A stretch of DNA of 64,000 nucleotides, from NCBI RefSeq assembly GCF_000219605.1, contig NC_015740.1:1054001-1118000 (forward strand). The letters are read 5' to 3'. Both the position numbers and the translations under genes were made by a program. Below the pieces are notes generated by a model that searched no databases, was not told the origin of the DNA, and worked only from the letters and a program-made list of their open reading frames with translations. The stretch comes from Stutzerimonas stutzeri (GTDB lineage: Bacteria > Pseudomonadota > Gammaproteobacteria > Pseudomonadales > Pseudomonadaceae). This document shows, in pieces, positions 40,001-48,986 of the stretch (the stretch's first letter is position 1; each line of letters starts with the position of its first letter).

Positions 40001-40782
40001 TGGTGGAAACCGATCCGCGCCGCCGCATGCTGATCCGCGACTATTTCGAGCGGTTAGGGTACAGCGTGACCCTGGCTGCGACGGCCGAGGCGGCCAGGCT
40101 GGCCTATGCCGAACAGACGTTCCCCGTGGTGGTGGTCGACCATGAGCTGAGCGATGACACCGGCCTCGACCTGCTCGATGCCCTCGAACGCTTGCGCTCG
40201 CTGCGTGGCATCACGGTGCTGCTGAACAGCCGACAGCCGCTGTCGGACGAGGAAATGCAACGCTTGCGCCGCTATTCGGCGATGACGCTGTCCAAGGAGG
40301 AAGATGTGGAACGCATGGGAGCATTGATACGACCGGAGCCGGCGGCGGCGTCGCCGAGCCCGGCCGCCTCGCTACAGGTGGCGTCCGCCGGGCAGCGTGT
40401 GCTGCTGGTGGACGAGGATGTGCGGCTGATCTATTCGCTGACGGCCCAGCTCGACGAGCTGGGTTTGCCGGTGGTGCCGGCAACCAGCGCCGACGAGGCG
40501 GTCGAACGTTTCGAAGAGGATGCCTTCGATCTGGTACTGCTGGACATGAGCCAACCCGGAGCGGAAGGTCCGGAGTTGGCACGAAGACTCAAACAGGACC
40601 ATGACTGCCAGGCGCCGATCGTAGCCCTGGTAACCGTGGCCGATGCCGAGACGCGCGAGCGCTGCATCGCCGCGGGGGCCGACGACCTGTTGCTCAAACC
40701 GGTCGAAACCCCGGCACTGGCGGCGTTGCTGCGTCAATGGTTGGGGCTGGCAGTGGGTGCGGCTGATGCTGGAGAGGAGTGA
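37063..40782 (+). CDS. CHASE-domain hybrid histidine kinase with three receiver domains
   Basis: 1239-residue inner-membrane sensor kinase. Domains in order: TM1 (about 12-34); CHASE periplasmic sensor (about 75-300) with FYPGIQAVALARH and RVLGFDLFSE; TM2 (about 322-342); PAS (about 357-460) and PAS (about 467-590); HisKA with phospho-His near 613 in NMSHELRTPLN; HATPase with VRDSGIGIAKDQQERIF and GTGLGLAITRQL; REC1 (from about 860, Asp in VILDILLPDISGW); REC2 (from about 976, Asp in VVVVDHELSDDTG); REC3 (from about 1112, Asp in LVLLDMSQPGAEG). No HPt domain is visible. It is followed 126 bp later by a REC-GGDEF-EAL gene, its probable target. Confidence 0.9.
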   Translation: MDDRPALHSRRSWLPVLVALALMAGLGGWIGWQWHVQEQRSKVEQEQRFTFAVDDIDHTLRERMRAYEMVLRGLAGVVAGSDEVKADDWARAADQLQLQDFYPGIQAVALARHATPQTLPDLIAQIRASGRERFRMYPSGERDEYVVTDYIHPTDWRNRRVLGFDLFSEATRREAIISSRDSGNPVLTGPLRLKQETDQNVQSGVLLFFPLYAQAAPVTTEDERQRAFIGTLHGAFRLTDLMEGILGSRSRMLQLQLFDAASPDSPLLTGRAQVSADAKFQRIRNIYMYGRSWQLQVASTPEYEAVLRDNNRAFNLAAALTAAVLFSLLVGGYLYLRERALRSSQALSLQLQEREARFRQLIEQLPVATLLCNAGGRIELANQSAGQLLGGPADLLAGERVSRYVPGVLGEQILRQLRDTTQLELQAQREDGTPIPVAVSLTSFRHDDALYYVINLLDLQARKRDDERFRNVVEASPNAFVLVDTQGSIVMVNRQTELLFGYTRQELLGQPVELLLPEALRDAHRGLRQGYTEHPEPRRMGSNRELFGLHRDGSALPVEIGLSPLRSGDEQLLQAVIIDISHRKAAERRLREQADQLAVANRYKSEFLANMSHELRTPLNSILILSDQLRQNGAGNLNDKQVRHADIIHRAGHELLQLINDVLDLAKIESGHMQLKLEPLNLRDLLRDLEASLGSMAAQKGLSLTMEVDPAVPLTLNSDRARLQQILNNLLTNALKFTEKGQVQLTASLLPADQDGRQMLQLQVRDSGIGIAKDQQERIFQAFQQIDGSISRHYGGTGLGLAITRQLVEVLGGQVMVNSELGQGATFTVLLPVVSDAPAATQAQLPRQPQRRGRGPGLLIVEDDADFASVVAEVGQNHGFTSLICSTGEQGLEALRREHFAAVILDILLPDISGWQVHRELRADERHQGMPVIIISCVPQPHDWHDDGSRYLVKPVAQAELERIFIELARHEHNPLRLLLVETDPRRRMLIRDYFERLGYSVTLAATAEAARLAYAEQTFPVVVVDHELSDDTGLDLLDALERLRSLRGITVLLNSRQPLSDEEMQRLRRYSAMTLSKEEDVERMGALIRPEPAAASPSPAASLQVASAGQRVLLVDEDVRLIYSLTAQLDELGLPVVPATSADEAVERFEEDAFDLVLLDMSQPGAEGPELARRLKQDHDCQAPIVALVTVADAETRERCIAAGADDLLLKPVETPALAALLRQWLGLAVGAADAGEE

Positions 40783-40908
40783 GCGAGAAGTGCGCGCTGA
40801 ACATGGCTGTGGTGGAAACGAAGCCCGACCGATATCGCCCGACGCGGTCGATGGCTGGCGAACATGCTTGTTGCCAACCGCTCGGCAAGGTTGGCTCGGA
40901 GGTTGGCG

Positions 40909-43032
40909 ATGAGTCAGACGCAGCTTAAGGCCAAGCCACGCAGCCGCACGCTGTTGGTGGTGGACGATCGCGAAGCCAATCTGGTGGCGATGGAGGCTCT
41001 GCTCGGCGACGGTGACTGGCAGGTGCATACCGTCAACTCCGGCGAGGCGGCGCTCAAGGCGCTGCTCGAACTGGACGTGGAGCTGGTGCTGCTGGACGTG
41101 CAGATGCCCGGCATGGATGGCTTCGAGGTTGCGCGGCTGATGCGCGGCAGCCCACACACGCGCTACACGCCAATCATCTTCGTCTCGGCCATCGCGCATA
41201 CCCGCGACTCGGTGCTGCGCGGTTACGCCACCGGGGCGGTGGATTTCATCCTCAAGCCGTTCGACCCTCAGGTGCTCAAGCACAAGATCAACACGCTGCT
41301 GGCCCACGAGCACAATCGCCGCGACCTGCAGCTGCTCACCCAGCAACTCGACAGCGCCCGCGCGTTCAATGCCTCGGTGCTGAGCAACGCGGCCGAAGGC
41401 ATCCTGGTGGTCGCCGAGGATGGCTACATCAGCTTCGCCAATCCGGCGATCGCCGGCATGTTGCACACCCGCGTAGAGGACCTGCAGGGTACGCCCCTGC
41501 TGTCGCATCTGGCGGCGCCGGAAATGCCCGACAGCTGGCACGAATCGGACTTCTATCGCTACTGGCGCAGTGGTTCGACCTATCGCCTGCACGAGGCGCA
41601 GCTGCACACTGCCAACGGCACGCCGTTGCCGGTGGCGCTGTCCAGCTCGCCGCTGCCACGCCAGCAGCGTTCAATGGTGGTCATTGCGCTGGACATGTCG
41701 GTGGTGCGCAATCTCCATACGCAGCTGGAAACCCAGGCGGTGACCGATTCGCTCACCGGGCTGCTCAATCGCCGCGGCTTCCATCAGGCGCTGGAGTCGT
41801 CGCTGGCGCGGGTCGACCGCAACGGCAAGCGGATGGCCATCCTCTATATCGACCTGGACGGCTTCAAGCGCATCAACGACTCCCTCGGCCACGACGCGGG
41901 CGATGAAATCCTCTGCAAGGTGGCGCGTCTGCTGGAAACCTGTATGCGCCCCTACGACATCATCGCGCGCATGGGCGGGGACGAATTCACCGCGCTGCTC
42001 GATTCGCTCGATCATCCGGAAGACGCGGCACGGGTGGCAGAAAAGCTCATCGAACTGATCTCTGTGCGACACAAGATCGACGGCACCGAGGTGACCCTTG
42101 GTGCGAGCATCGGCATTGCCCATTTTCCGGATTGCGGCGTCAGCGTCGACCAACTGCTGCGCTCGGCGGACATGGCCATGTACGAGGCCAAGCGTGCCGG
42201 TCGCCGCCAGTATCGCTTCTTCTCCAGCGACATGAACGAGCGTGCCCACGCGCGGCTGATGATGGAGGAGAACCTGCGCAGCGCCACCGAACGCAATGAC
42301 TTCGAACTGCTCTTCCAGCCGCAGGTGATGCTGGCCAGCGGCAAGCTCCGGGGCTTCGAAGGGCTGCTGCGCTGGCCGCAGGGCGATGCCGGCGAGAACC
42401 AGCCGGGCAATTTCATTCCGCTGCTGGAGGAAACCCGGCTGATCGAGCGGGTGGGGGAATGGGTGTTGCGCGAGGGCATGGACCAGTACTGCCGGTGGCT
42501 GCCCGCATTCGGCAGCGACCTGATCCTCAGCCTGAACGTCAGCCCGGTTCAGTTCAGCCGCGCGGGACTGTTCGACGTGCTGCGACGGCTGCTCGACGAG
42601 TACCAGCTGAACCCTGCGCAGCTGGAACTGGAAGTCACCGAAGGCACGCTGATGCAGGACCTGGAACAGAGCTGCGAGAAGCTCCGCCAGCTGCGCAAGC
42701 TCGGCGTGCGGGTGGCCATCGACGACTTCGGCACCGGTTATTCGTCGCTGGCGTATCTGCGCCACTTCGAGCTGGATACGCTGAAGATCGATCGGCTGTT
42801 CATCGCCAACATGCTGGACTCTCCGCGCGATGCGGCGGTCGTCAGCACCATTATCGACCTGGGGCGCAACCTCGGCCTGGAAGTGGTGGCCGAAGGGGTG
42901 GAAACCCTGGCGCAGCGTGACTGGCTGCTGCACAACGGCTGCGACGTCATGCAGGGCTTCCTGGTGTCACCGGCGGTGACAGCCGAGCAGGCCCGGGCGT
43001 TTCCGGCCAGCGTGTCCTGGGGCGCGCTCTGA
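40909..43032 (+). CDS. response regulator with PAS, GGDEF and EAL domains
   Basis: 707-residue cytoplasmic c-di-GMP regulator. Seen: REC (about 15-130) with LLVVDDREANLVAMEALL and phospho-Asp near 63 in LLDVQMPGMDG; PAS (about 140-250); GGDEF with the intact motif RMGGDEFTALL near 356; EAL with FEGLLRWPQ near 484, plus NVSPVQFS, ELEVTEGTL, DDFGTGYSSLAYL and KIDRLFIANM, so both cyclase and phosphodiesterase sites look complete. Start at 40909 has GGAGG six bases upstream; an earlier frame opening lacks one. Paired with the upstream hybrid kinase; net activity unknown. Confidence 0.92.
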   Translation: MSQTQLKAKPRSRTLLVVDDREANLVAMEALLGDGDWQVHTVNSGEAALKALLELDVELVLLDVQMPGMDGFEVARLMRGSPHTRYTPIIFVSAIAHTRDSVLRGYATGAVDFILKPFDPQVLKHKINTLLAHEHNRRDLQLLTQQLDSARAFNASVLSNAAEGILVVAEDGYISFANPAIAGMLHTRVEDLQGTPLLSHLAAPEMPDSWHESDFYRYWRSGSTYRLHEAQLHTANGTPLPVALSSSPLPRQQRSMVVIALDMSVVRNLHTQLETQAVTDSLTGLLNRRGFHQALESSLARVDRNGKRMAILYIDLDGFKRINDSLGHDAGDEILCKVARLLETCMRPYDIIARMGGDEFTALLDSLDHPEDAARVAEKLIELISVRHKIDGTEVTLGASIGIAHFPDCGVSVDQLLRSADMAMYEAKRAGRRQYRFFSSDMNERAHARLMMEENLRSATERNDFELLFQPQVMLASGKLRGFEGLLRWPQGDAGENQPGNFIPLLEETRLIERVGEWVLREGMDQYCRWLPAFGSDLILSLNVSPVQFSRAGLFDVLRRLLDEYQLNPAQLELEVTEGTLMQDLEQSCEKLRQLRKLGVRVAIDDFGTGYSSLAYLRHFELDTLKIDRLFIANMLDSPRDAAVVSTIIDLGRNLGLEVVAEGVETLAQRDWLLHNGCDVMQGFLVSPAVTAEQARAFPASVSWGAL

Positions 43033-43036
43033 ACGG

Positions 43037-43945
43037 TCAGCGCCGCGTCGGGTAGTCCTGATGCAGCTGGGCCAGTTGTGCGTCCTTCTCGGTCCACAGC
43101 TGGTTGACCCACTGCTGGAAGGCCAGGCGGTAGGACTCGTCCTGATCGTAGTTCCGGCGCAGGAACTCGGCAGGGATCGGCTGTGCCTCGACCCGTACCA
43201 CGACCCGAGGGATATTGCCGGCCAACAGGTCCCAGAAGCTGGGGCGACCGTCCGGGTAGTGGATGGTGATGTTGATCAGCGCGGACAGCTGCTCGCCCAT
43301 GGCGTCGATGACGAAAGCGATGCCGCCGGCCCTCGGCTTGAGCAGATGTCGATAGGGCGAGGCCTGCTCGGCGTGCTTGTCTTCGGTGAAGCGGGTACCT
43401 TCCAGGAAATTGAACACCGACACCGGGTTGGTCCGATAACGCTCGCAGGCCCGGCGCGTGCTGGCCAGATCCTCGCCGCGCTTTTCCGGGTGCTTGGCCA
43501 GGTATTCCTTGCTGAATCGCTTCATGAAGGGAAACTCCAGCGCCCACCAGCACAGGCCGATCACCGGCACCCAGATCAGCTCCTGCTTGAGGAAGAACTT
43601 GAGGAACGGCATGCGCCGGTTGAGCTGGTATTGCAGCACGAGAATGTCCGCCCAGCTCTGGTGGTTGCTGGTCACCAGGTAGGAGTGATGCATGTCGACC
43701 TGATCCAGGCCCTGCACGTCCCAGCGGATCGGGCGAACCAGATCCATCCAGAAGCTGTTCATCGCGATCCAGGACTCGGCGATCCAGTGCATGCCGAAGC
43801 GCAGGCTGCGTTGTACCGCTGGAACGGGAAGCGCCAACTTGAGCAGCGACAGGGCGAACAGCGGCCAGCACCAGAACAGGGTATTGAGCGCCAGCAGCAG
43901 GGCGGCAAGGCTGCCGCGCAGTGGGGCGGGGAGGAAGCTCAGCAT
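43037..43945 (-). CDS. PlsC-like acyltransferase (YihG family)
   Basis: 302-residue membrane acyltransferase. Seen: N-terminal hydrophobic stretch, HX4D motif TSNHQSWADILVL around residues 76-85, FMKRFSKEYLAKHP and the FLEGTRFTEDKH block around 160. It fits the YihG/YihG-like lysophospholipid acyltransferases, which set the acyl chain in the sn-2 position. The start MLSFLPAPLRG has GAGA upstream; a longer frame (to 43981) is less likely. Converges on the GGDEF-EAL gene with a 4-bp gap. Confidence 0.83.
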   Translation of the reverse strand: MLSFLPAPLRGSLAALLLALNTLFWCWPLFALSLLKLALPVPAVQRSLRFGMHWIAESWIAMNSFWMDLVRPIRWDVQGLDQVDMHHSYLVTSNHQSWADILVLQYQLNRRMPFLKFFLKQELIWVPVIGLCWWALEFPFMKRFSKEYLAKHPEKRGEDLASTRRACERYRTNPVSVFNFLEGTRFTEDKHAEQASPYRHLLKPRAGGIAFVIDAMGEQLSALINITIHYPDGRPSFWDLLAGNIPRVVVRVEAQPIPAEFLRRNYDQDESYRLAFQQWVNQLWTEKDAQLAQLHQDYPTRR

Positions 43946-44077
43946 GAAATTCTCATCGATACGGCTGATTCGAGGCGCCAAGAGTAGCGATTATGCGCTG
44001 AACTGCAACTATCGAGAGTAGTGGCAATGGCTGCCGCCGACGCGCAGGCGCGGCGGCAGCCATCGTCAGAAGGCCGA

Positions 44078-46174
44078 TCAGCCCTTCTGGTTGGCGGCCT
44101 GCAGGGCGGTGAGGGCGATGGTGAAGACGATGTCGTCCACCAGGGCGCCGCGCGACAGGTCGTTCACCGGCTTGGCGAGGCCTTGCAGCATCGGACCGAC
44201 GCTGAGGCAGTTGGCGTTGCGCTGAACGGCCTTGTAGGTGGTGTTACCGGTGTTCAGGTCAGGGAAGATGAACACCGTGGCCTGGCCGGCCACCTTGCTG
44301 TTCGGCGCCTTCTGCCGGCCGACGCTGAGCACGGAAGCGGCGTCGTACTGCAGGGGGCCGTCGATCGGCAGGTCCGGTGCACGCTCCTGAGCGATGCGGG
44401 TGGCTTCGGCGACTTTCTCGACTTCCGCACCGCTGCCGGAGCTGCCGGTAGAGTAGCTGATCATCGCCACGCGCGGATTGACGCCCAGCGCCACGGCGGA
44501 CTCGGCGCTCTGCAGAGCGATCTCGGCCAGTTCGGTGGCGCTCGGGTTCGGGTTCACCGCGCAGTCGCCATAGACCAGCACCTGATCCGGCAGCAGCATG
44601 AAGAACACCGAAGACACCAGGCTGTAGCCCGGCGCGGTCTTGATCAGCTGCAGGGCCGGGCGAATGGTGTTGGCGGTGGTGTGCACGGCACCGGAAACCA
44701 GGCCGTCCACTTCGTCCAGCGCCAGCATCATGGTGCCGAGGACCACGGTGTCCTTCAGCTGCTCGCGGGCATCGTCGGGCGTCAGGCCCTTGGCCTTGCG
44801 CATCTCGCACATCGGCTCGACGTAGCGGTTGGCGATGCTGTCCGGATCGAGGATTTCCAGGCTGGCCGGCAGGGTGATGCCCTGCTCGCGGGCGACCTGC
44901 TGGACTTCCTCCGGCTTGGCCAGCAGCACGCAGCGGGCGATGCCGCGCTCCTGGCAGATGGCGGCGGCGCGGATGGTGCGCGGCTCGTTGCCTTCCGGCA
45001 GAACGATGCGCTTGTTGGCGTCCTGCGCGCGCTTGACCAGCTGATAGCGGAACGCCGCCGGTGACATGCGCAGCTCGCCACGCGGCACGCTGCAGCGGGT
45101 GTGGAGAAATTCGGGGTGCAGGTGCTTGGCGATGAAGTCGGTCACGCGGGTGGCGCGCTCGATGTCGTCCGCCGGGGTTTCCTTGTTCAGGCCGAACAGG
45201 TTGTTGGCCGTGTCGTAGGAGTTGGTCTCGACGGTCATCACCGGCAGGCCGCCGTCCAGCGCGGCCTTGCACAGCTCGAGGATGCGCGGGTCCGGCGCGA
45301 AGTCGCTGCACAGCAGCAGTCCGGCGAGCTTCTCGCCATTGAGCGAGGCCAGGCTGGCGGCGAGGATGATGTCGTCGCGGTCGCCCGGGGTCACCACCAG
45401 CACGCCGGAGCGCAGCAGTTGCACGGTGTTGGGCACGGCGCGGGCGCAGAGCACGATCTTGTTCACGCGGCGCTGGTCGGCCTCGCCGGCGTTGAGCACC
45501 TGGGCGCCGAGCAGTTCGGCGATGTCACGGGTGCGCAGGGCGTTGAGTTCCTCGGAGAACGGGATGGTGCCGAGCAGCTGGAAGTCGGCGCTGCCCAGCA
45601 GCGGCAGGTGCTGCTTGAGGCTGTCGACGAAAGCCGGCAGGCCTTCCTCGGTCTTGACCTTGTTGAGGATCACGCCGAGCACCTTGGGATCCTTGGCGCC
45701 GCCGTACAGCTGGGCCTGAATCTCGATGCGCTCGGCCAGACGCTTGAGGCTGTCGCTGCCCTGGGCCGCGATGAGGATGACCTCGGCGTCCAGGCTCTTG
45801 GCGAGCTGGGTGTTGATGCGCTGGGTGTAGTTGGACTCGCGGGTCGGCACCATGCCTTCGACGATGACCACGTCCTTGCCCACAGCGACTTGCTGGAAGC
45901 GGCTGACCACGTCCTCGAGCAACAGGTCGATCTCGCCATCGGCGAGCTGGCGCTCCACCTGTTCCAGCGGCAGCGGTTCGGGAGAGGTCAGGTTCAGCGT
46001 GCGCTCGACGAGGATGCAGGAGCGCTCGCGGCCCTGGTCGACCGGGAAGGGTTGGGCGATCGGCTTGAAGAAACCGACCTTCAGCCCGGCGCTTTCCAGC
46101 GCGCGGATCAGGCCGAGGCTGATGGAATTGAGGCCGCCGCCGAAACCGGTAGGGGCAAGGAAGAGTGTGTGCAT
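44078..46174 (-). CDS. pta: phosphate acetyltransferase
   Basis: 698-residue, long-form Pta converting acetyl-CoA and phosphate to acetyl phosphate and CoA. Seen: N-terminal P-loop/BioD-like domain (about 1-220, starts MHTLFLAPTGFGGGLNSIS), a DRTGG regulatory domain (about 220-340), and the catalytic domain (about 370-698) with KRIVLPEGNEPRTIRAA, GAVHTTANTIRPALQLIKT and ALGVNPRVAMISYSTGSSGSG. AGGAG ribosome site six bases upstream. It follows ackA on the same strand with a 164-bp gap holding a hairpin; the order ackA-pta matches P. aeruginosa PA0836-PA0835. Confidence 0.96.
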   Translation of the reverse strand: MHTLFLAPTGFGGGLNSISLGLIRALESAGLKVGFFKPIAQPFPVDQGRERSCILVERTLNLTSPEPLPLEQVERQLADGEIDLLLEDVVSRFQQVAVGKDVVIVEGMVPTRESNYTQRINTQLAKSLDAEVILIAAQGSDSLKRLAERIEIQAQLYGGAKDPKVLGVILNKVKTEEGLPAFVDSLKQHLPLLGSADFQLLGTIPFSEELNALRTRDIAELLGAQVLNAGEADQRRVNKIVLCARAVPNTVQLLRSGVLVVTPGDRDDIILAASLASLNGEKLAGLLLCSDFAPDPRILELCKAALDGGLPVMTVETNSYDTANNLFGLNKETPADDIERATRVTDFIAKHLHPEFLHTRCSVPRGELRMSPAAFRYQLVKRAQDANKRIVLPEGNEPRTIRAAAICQERGIARCVLLAKPEEVQQVAREQGITLPASLEILDPDSIANRYVEPMCEMRKAKGLTPDDAREQLKDTVVLGTMMLALDEVDGLVSGAVHTTANTIRPALQLIKTAPGYSLVSSVFFMLLPDQVLVYGDCAVNPNPSATELAEIALQSAESAVALGVNPRVAMISYSTGSSGSGAEVEKVAEATRIAQERAPDLPIDGPLQYDAASVLSVGRQKAPNSKVAGQATVFIFPDLNTGNTTYKAVQRNANCLSVGPMLQGLAKPVNDLSRGALVDDIVFTIALTALQAANQKG

Positions 46175-46283
46175 GGCATCTCCTAGTGGACAGGGTGCTC
46201 GGGTAACGGGTGCCGGGCGGCGGCTAGGCTAGGCGACTCGCCCGAGGGCGGAAACTGCCGGATTGCCGCGGCGCTCAAGAGCG

Positions 46284-46313
46284 GAAACCCGACGGCATGG
46301 CCTGTCGGGTTTC
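46284..46313 (-). terminator. hairpin between ackA and pta
   Basis: 10-bp stem GAAACCCGAC/GTCGGGTTTC with a 10-nt loop, 25 bases beyond the ackA stop on the minus strand. The right arm ends in TTTC, so it may partly terminate ackA transcripts before pta. Confidence 0.45.
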
Positions 46314-46338
46314 GCTATCGCTGCTTGCCTGTTTGCGC

Positions 46339-47526
46339 TCAGGCGTCCAGCAGGGCCAGCGTGTCGAGGGCAATCTGGCGCTCCTCGTTGGTCGGCACGA
46401 CCATGACGCGCGGGCTGCCCTGAGCCTGGATTTCGCCGGCGACACCACGAGTGCAGCGGGCGTTGGCTTCGGCATCGAGCTTGAAGCCGAACAGCTTGAG
46501 GTGCTCCAGGGTGCGCTCGCGTACGGCCGAGGAGTTCTCGCCGATGCCGCCGGTGAAGACCAGACCGTCCAGCTGCGGCAGGGCGCAGGACATGGCGGCC
46601 AGCGACTTGGCCAGGCGATAGCAGAACACCTCGAAGGCCAGCACGGCGCCCGGATGCCCGGCCTGACGCGCTTCGGCCAGGGTGCGCATGTCGTTGGACA
46701 GACCGGACAGCCCCTTCAGGCCGCTCTCCTTGTTGAGCATGTTGTCGATCTTGGCGAGGTCCCAGCCCAGGGTCTTGTGCAGGAAGTTGTGCAGGCTCGG
46801 GTCGACATCGCCGCTGCGGGTGCCCATCACCAGGCCTTCGAGCGGGGTCAGGCCCATGCTGGTGTCGCGGCTTTCACCATTGACCACGGCACAGGTGGAG
46901 CAACCGTTGCCCAGGTGAGCGACCAGCCAGCTGCTGTTGTCGACCGGTACACCGGCCAGCTCGGCGGCGCGCTTGCTGACATAGCGATGGCTGGTGCCGT
47001 GAAAACCGTAGCGGCGCACGCCATGGTCCTTGTAGAGCACGTCCGGCACGGCGTAGCGGTAGGCGTGCTCGGGCATGGTCTGGTGGAAGGCGGTGTCGAA
47101 GACGCCGACCTGCGGTAGTTCCGGGAAGAGGTTGATGGCGGCGTGGATGCCGCTCAGGTTGGCCGGGTTGTGCAGCGGCGCCAGTTGGATGTTGGCTTCG
47201 ATGCCGGCCAGGGTTTCGTCGTTGAGCAGCGTCGAGGCGAAGAACTTCTCGCCACCGTGCACCACGCGGTGGCCGATGCCGTCCAGATGGCCACCGGCGG
47301 CGTCTTCGACGCGCGGCAGGATCTGGGCCAGAGCAGCCTGATGATCGGCGTTGGGCACCTTGACGCTTTCCTTGCCAGCGGCGCTCTCGAAGTGGATGAC
47401 GGCCTCCGGGCTGCCGATGCACTCGGCCAGGCCTTGTAGCGGGAAGGTCGCTTGCGCTTCGTTGACCAGGGCGAACTTGATCGACGAGCTGCCACAGTTA
47501 ATCACCAGGATGTTACGAGCCGACAT
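46339..47526 (-). CDS. ackA: acetate kinase
   Basis: 395-residue ASKHA-fold kinase making ATP from acetyl phosphate (or the reverse). Seen: N-terminal [75 protein letters not shown] and the C-terminal [14 protein letters not shown] with nucleotide-binding [14 protein letters not shown]. The start at 47526 has AAGGAG five bases upstream. Upstream of it lies a perfect 9-bp-arm palindrome that may regulate ackA-pta. Confidence 0.96.
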   Translation of the reverse strand: MSARNILVINCGSSSIKFALVNEAQATFPLQGLAECIGSPEAVIHFESAAGKESVKVPNADHQAALAQILPRVEDAAGGHLDGIGHRVVHGGEKFFASTLLNDETLAGIEANIQLAPLHNPANLSGIHAAINLFPELPQVGVFDTAFHQTMPEHAYRYAVPDVLYKDHGVRRYGFHGTSHRYVSKRAAELAGVPVDNSSWLVAHLGNGCSTCAVVNGESRDTSMGLTPLEGLVMGTRSGDVDPSLHNFLHKTLGWDLAKIDNMLNKESGLKGLSGLSNDMRTLAEARQAGHPGAVLAFEVFCYRLAKSLAAMSCALPQLDGLVFTGGIGENSSAVRERTLEHLKLFGFKLDAEANARCTRGVAGEIQAQGSPRVMVVPTNEERQIALDTLALLDA

Positions 47527-47625
47527 CGGTGCTCCTTGGATCTCTAATGTTATTGAAATGGGTGCCAAAGATACTTTTCGCGGATTCTTGCACATCGTCC
47601 ATGAAAGCGATGCCATCCAAAGGTT

Positions 47626-47650
47626 GTAGTCCCACGTTCAATGGGACTAC
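47626..47650. promoter_or_regulatory. perfect inverted repeat upstream of ackA
   Basis: Arms GTAGTCCCA and TGGGACTAC separated by 7 nt, 100 bp before the ackA start and 115 bp before slyD. It may be an operator, or a hairpin in the ackA leader. No Anr-type TTGAT-N4-ATCAA site is visible here. Confidence 0.35.
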
Positions 47651-47764
47651 ATCCTGGCCGCTGGCGACGGGCGGCGCGGGCCCGTTCATCCATGCCCGGT
47701 TCGCAATCGGCGCGGTGGATGGTTAAACTTCGATATCCATTCTCTCAAGCAAAGGTTCTGCCCC

Positions 47765-48250
47765 ATGCTGATTGCCGCTAACAAGGCTGTCTCCATCGAC
47801 TACACACTCACCAACGACGCCGGTGAGGTGATCGACAGCTCGGCCGGCGGCGCGCCGCTGGTCTATCTGCACGGCGCCGGCAACATCATCCCCGGCCTGG
47901 AAAAGGCCCTCGAGGGCAAGCAGGGCGGCGACCAGATCCAGGTTTCCATCGAGCCGCAGGACGCTTACGGCGAGTACAGCCCGGAGCTGGTCGCTACGCT
48001 GAATCGCGCCATGTTCGAAGGCGTCGACGAACTCGAAGTCGGCATGCAGTTCCACGCCTCCGGTCCGGACGGCGGCATGCAGATCGTCACCATCCGTGAC
48101 GTCGAAGGCGACGACGTGATCGTCGACGGCAACCACCCGCTGGCCGGCCAGCGCCTGAACTTCGACGTCAAGGTCGTCAGCGTGCGTGACGCCAGCGACG
48201 AAGAAGTGGCCCACGGCCATATCCATGGCGAGGGTGGTCACCACCACTGA
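47765..48250 (+). CDS. slyD: FKBP-type peptidyl-prolyl isomerase SlyD
   Basis: 161-residue cytoplasmic prolyl isomerase/chaperone. Seen: N-terminal FKBP half (VSIDYTLTNDAGEVIDSS, PLVYLHGAGNIIPGLEKALEGK), the insert-in-flap domain (about 70-120), VSIEPQDAYGEYSPELV, and a His-rich metal-binding tail (HGHIHGEGGHHH at the end), shorter than in E. coli. In E. coli SlyD delivers nickel to hydrogenase; here a metal role is inferred. It is followed by a terminator and the glutathione peroxidase gene, the same order I recall in P. aeruginosa PA0837-PA0838. Confidence 0.92.
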   Translation: MLIAANKAVSIDYTLTNDAGEVIDSSAGGAPLVYLHGAGNIIPGLEKALEGKQGGDQIQVSIEPQDAYGEYSPELVATLNRAMFEGVDELEVGMQFHASGPDGGMQIVTIRDVEGDDVIVDGNHPLAGQRLNFDVKVVSVRDASDEEVAHGHIHGEGGHHH

Positions 48251-48319
48251 TCCGGCCGCCATAACGGCGACCGCACACACGGCGGCAGGAACGGCTGCCG
48301 TGCCGATCGAAAAAGAGAG

Positions 48320-48349
48320 CGCTCCGGTCGTGTGCCGGGGCGTTTTTTT
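48320..48349 (+). terminator. intrinsic terminator after slyD
   Basis: Stem CGCTCCGG/CCGGGGCG (one G-U pair) followed by seven T, just before the glutathione peroxidase ribosome site. Confidence 0.85.
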
Positions 48350-48364
48350 GTCAGGAGAGATGTC

Positions 48365-48847
48365 ATGAGCGCATTCCATCAATTGGTGTTGCCAGGCCTG
48401 GGCGGCGAGGAATTGCCGCTGGCGCAGTTCGGCGATCGGATCACGCTGGTGGTCAATGTCGCCTCCCAGTGCGGACTGACGCCGCAGTACGCCGGCCTCG
48501 AGCGGTTGCAGCAGCAGTACGCCGCTCGAGGCTTCAGTGTGCTGGGTGTGCCATGCAATCAGTTCGCGGCGCAGGAGCCCGGCAGCGACGATGAGATCCG
48601 CTCGTTCTGCACGCTGAATTACGGCGTCAGCTTCCCCCTGAGTGGCAAGCTCGAAGTCAATGGACCGCAGCGTCATCCGCTGTATCGGCTGCTGGCGGGT
48701 GAGGGCGCCGATTTCCCCGGGGACATCAGCTGGAACTTCGAGAAGTTCCTCGTCGGCAAGGACGGTCGCGTCCTGGCGCGCTTCTCGCCGCGCACCGCGC
48801 CGGACGATCCCGCCCTGATCCAGGCGATCGAAAGCGCTCTGGCCTGA
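48365..48847 (+). CDS. glutathione peroxidase (Cys type)
   Basis: 160-residue thiol peroxidase of the GPx family, using Cys in place of selenocysteine. Seen: NVASQCGLTPQYAGLERL with the peroxidatic Cys near 37, GVPCNQFAAQEPGS around 70-83 and the WNFEKFLVG motif around 124, supplying the Gln, Asn and Trp of the catalytic site. The natural electron donor is usually thioredoxin. AGGAG ribosome site close upstream of the chosen ATG; an upstream in-frame start lies inside the terminator and is rejected. Confidence 0.92.
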   Translation: MSAFHQLVLPGLGGEELPLAQFGDRITLVVNVASQCGLTPQYAGLERLQQQYAARGFSVLGVPCNQFAAQEPGSDDEIRSFCTLNYGVSFPLSGKLEVNGPQRHPLYRLLAGEGADFPGDISWNFEKFLVGKDGRVLARFSPRTAPDDPALIQAIESALA

Positions 48848-48965
48848 TCCCGCCTCTCGCGACCGCAGCCGCGGTCGCGCTTCTTTTTCCCGCCTTGCGT
48901 GTTGTGCCATCGCTGCCATGGTTGCGGCTGGATAAGCGCCATGGATGATGCTGTGCCGGCGAGAC

Positions 48966-48973
48966 GACCGGTC
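48966..48973. promoter_or_regulatory. possible TetR operator
   Basis: Perfect 8-bp palindrome GACCGGTC, 13 bases before the TetR-family start. It resembles the GACC...GGTC pattern of NemR-type regulators, but a single short palindrome is weak evidence. Confidence 0.3.
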
Positions 48974-48986
48974 ATATTCTCGGTGC

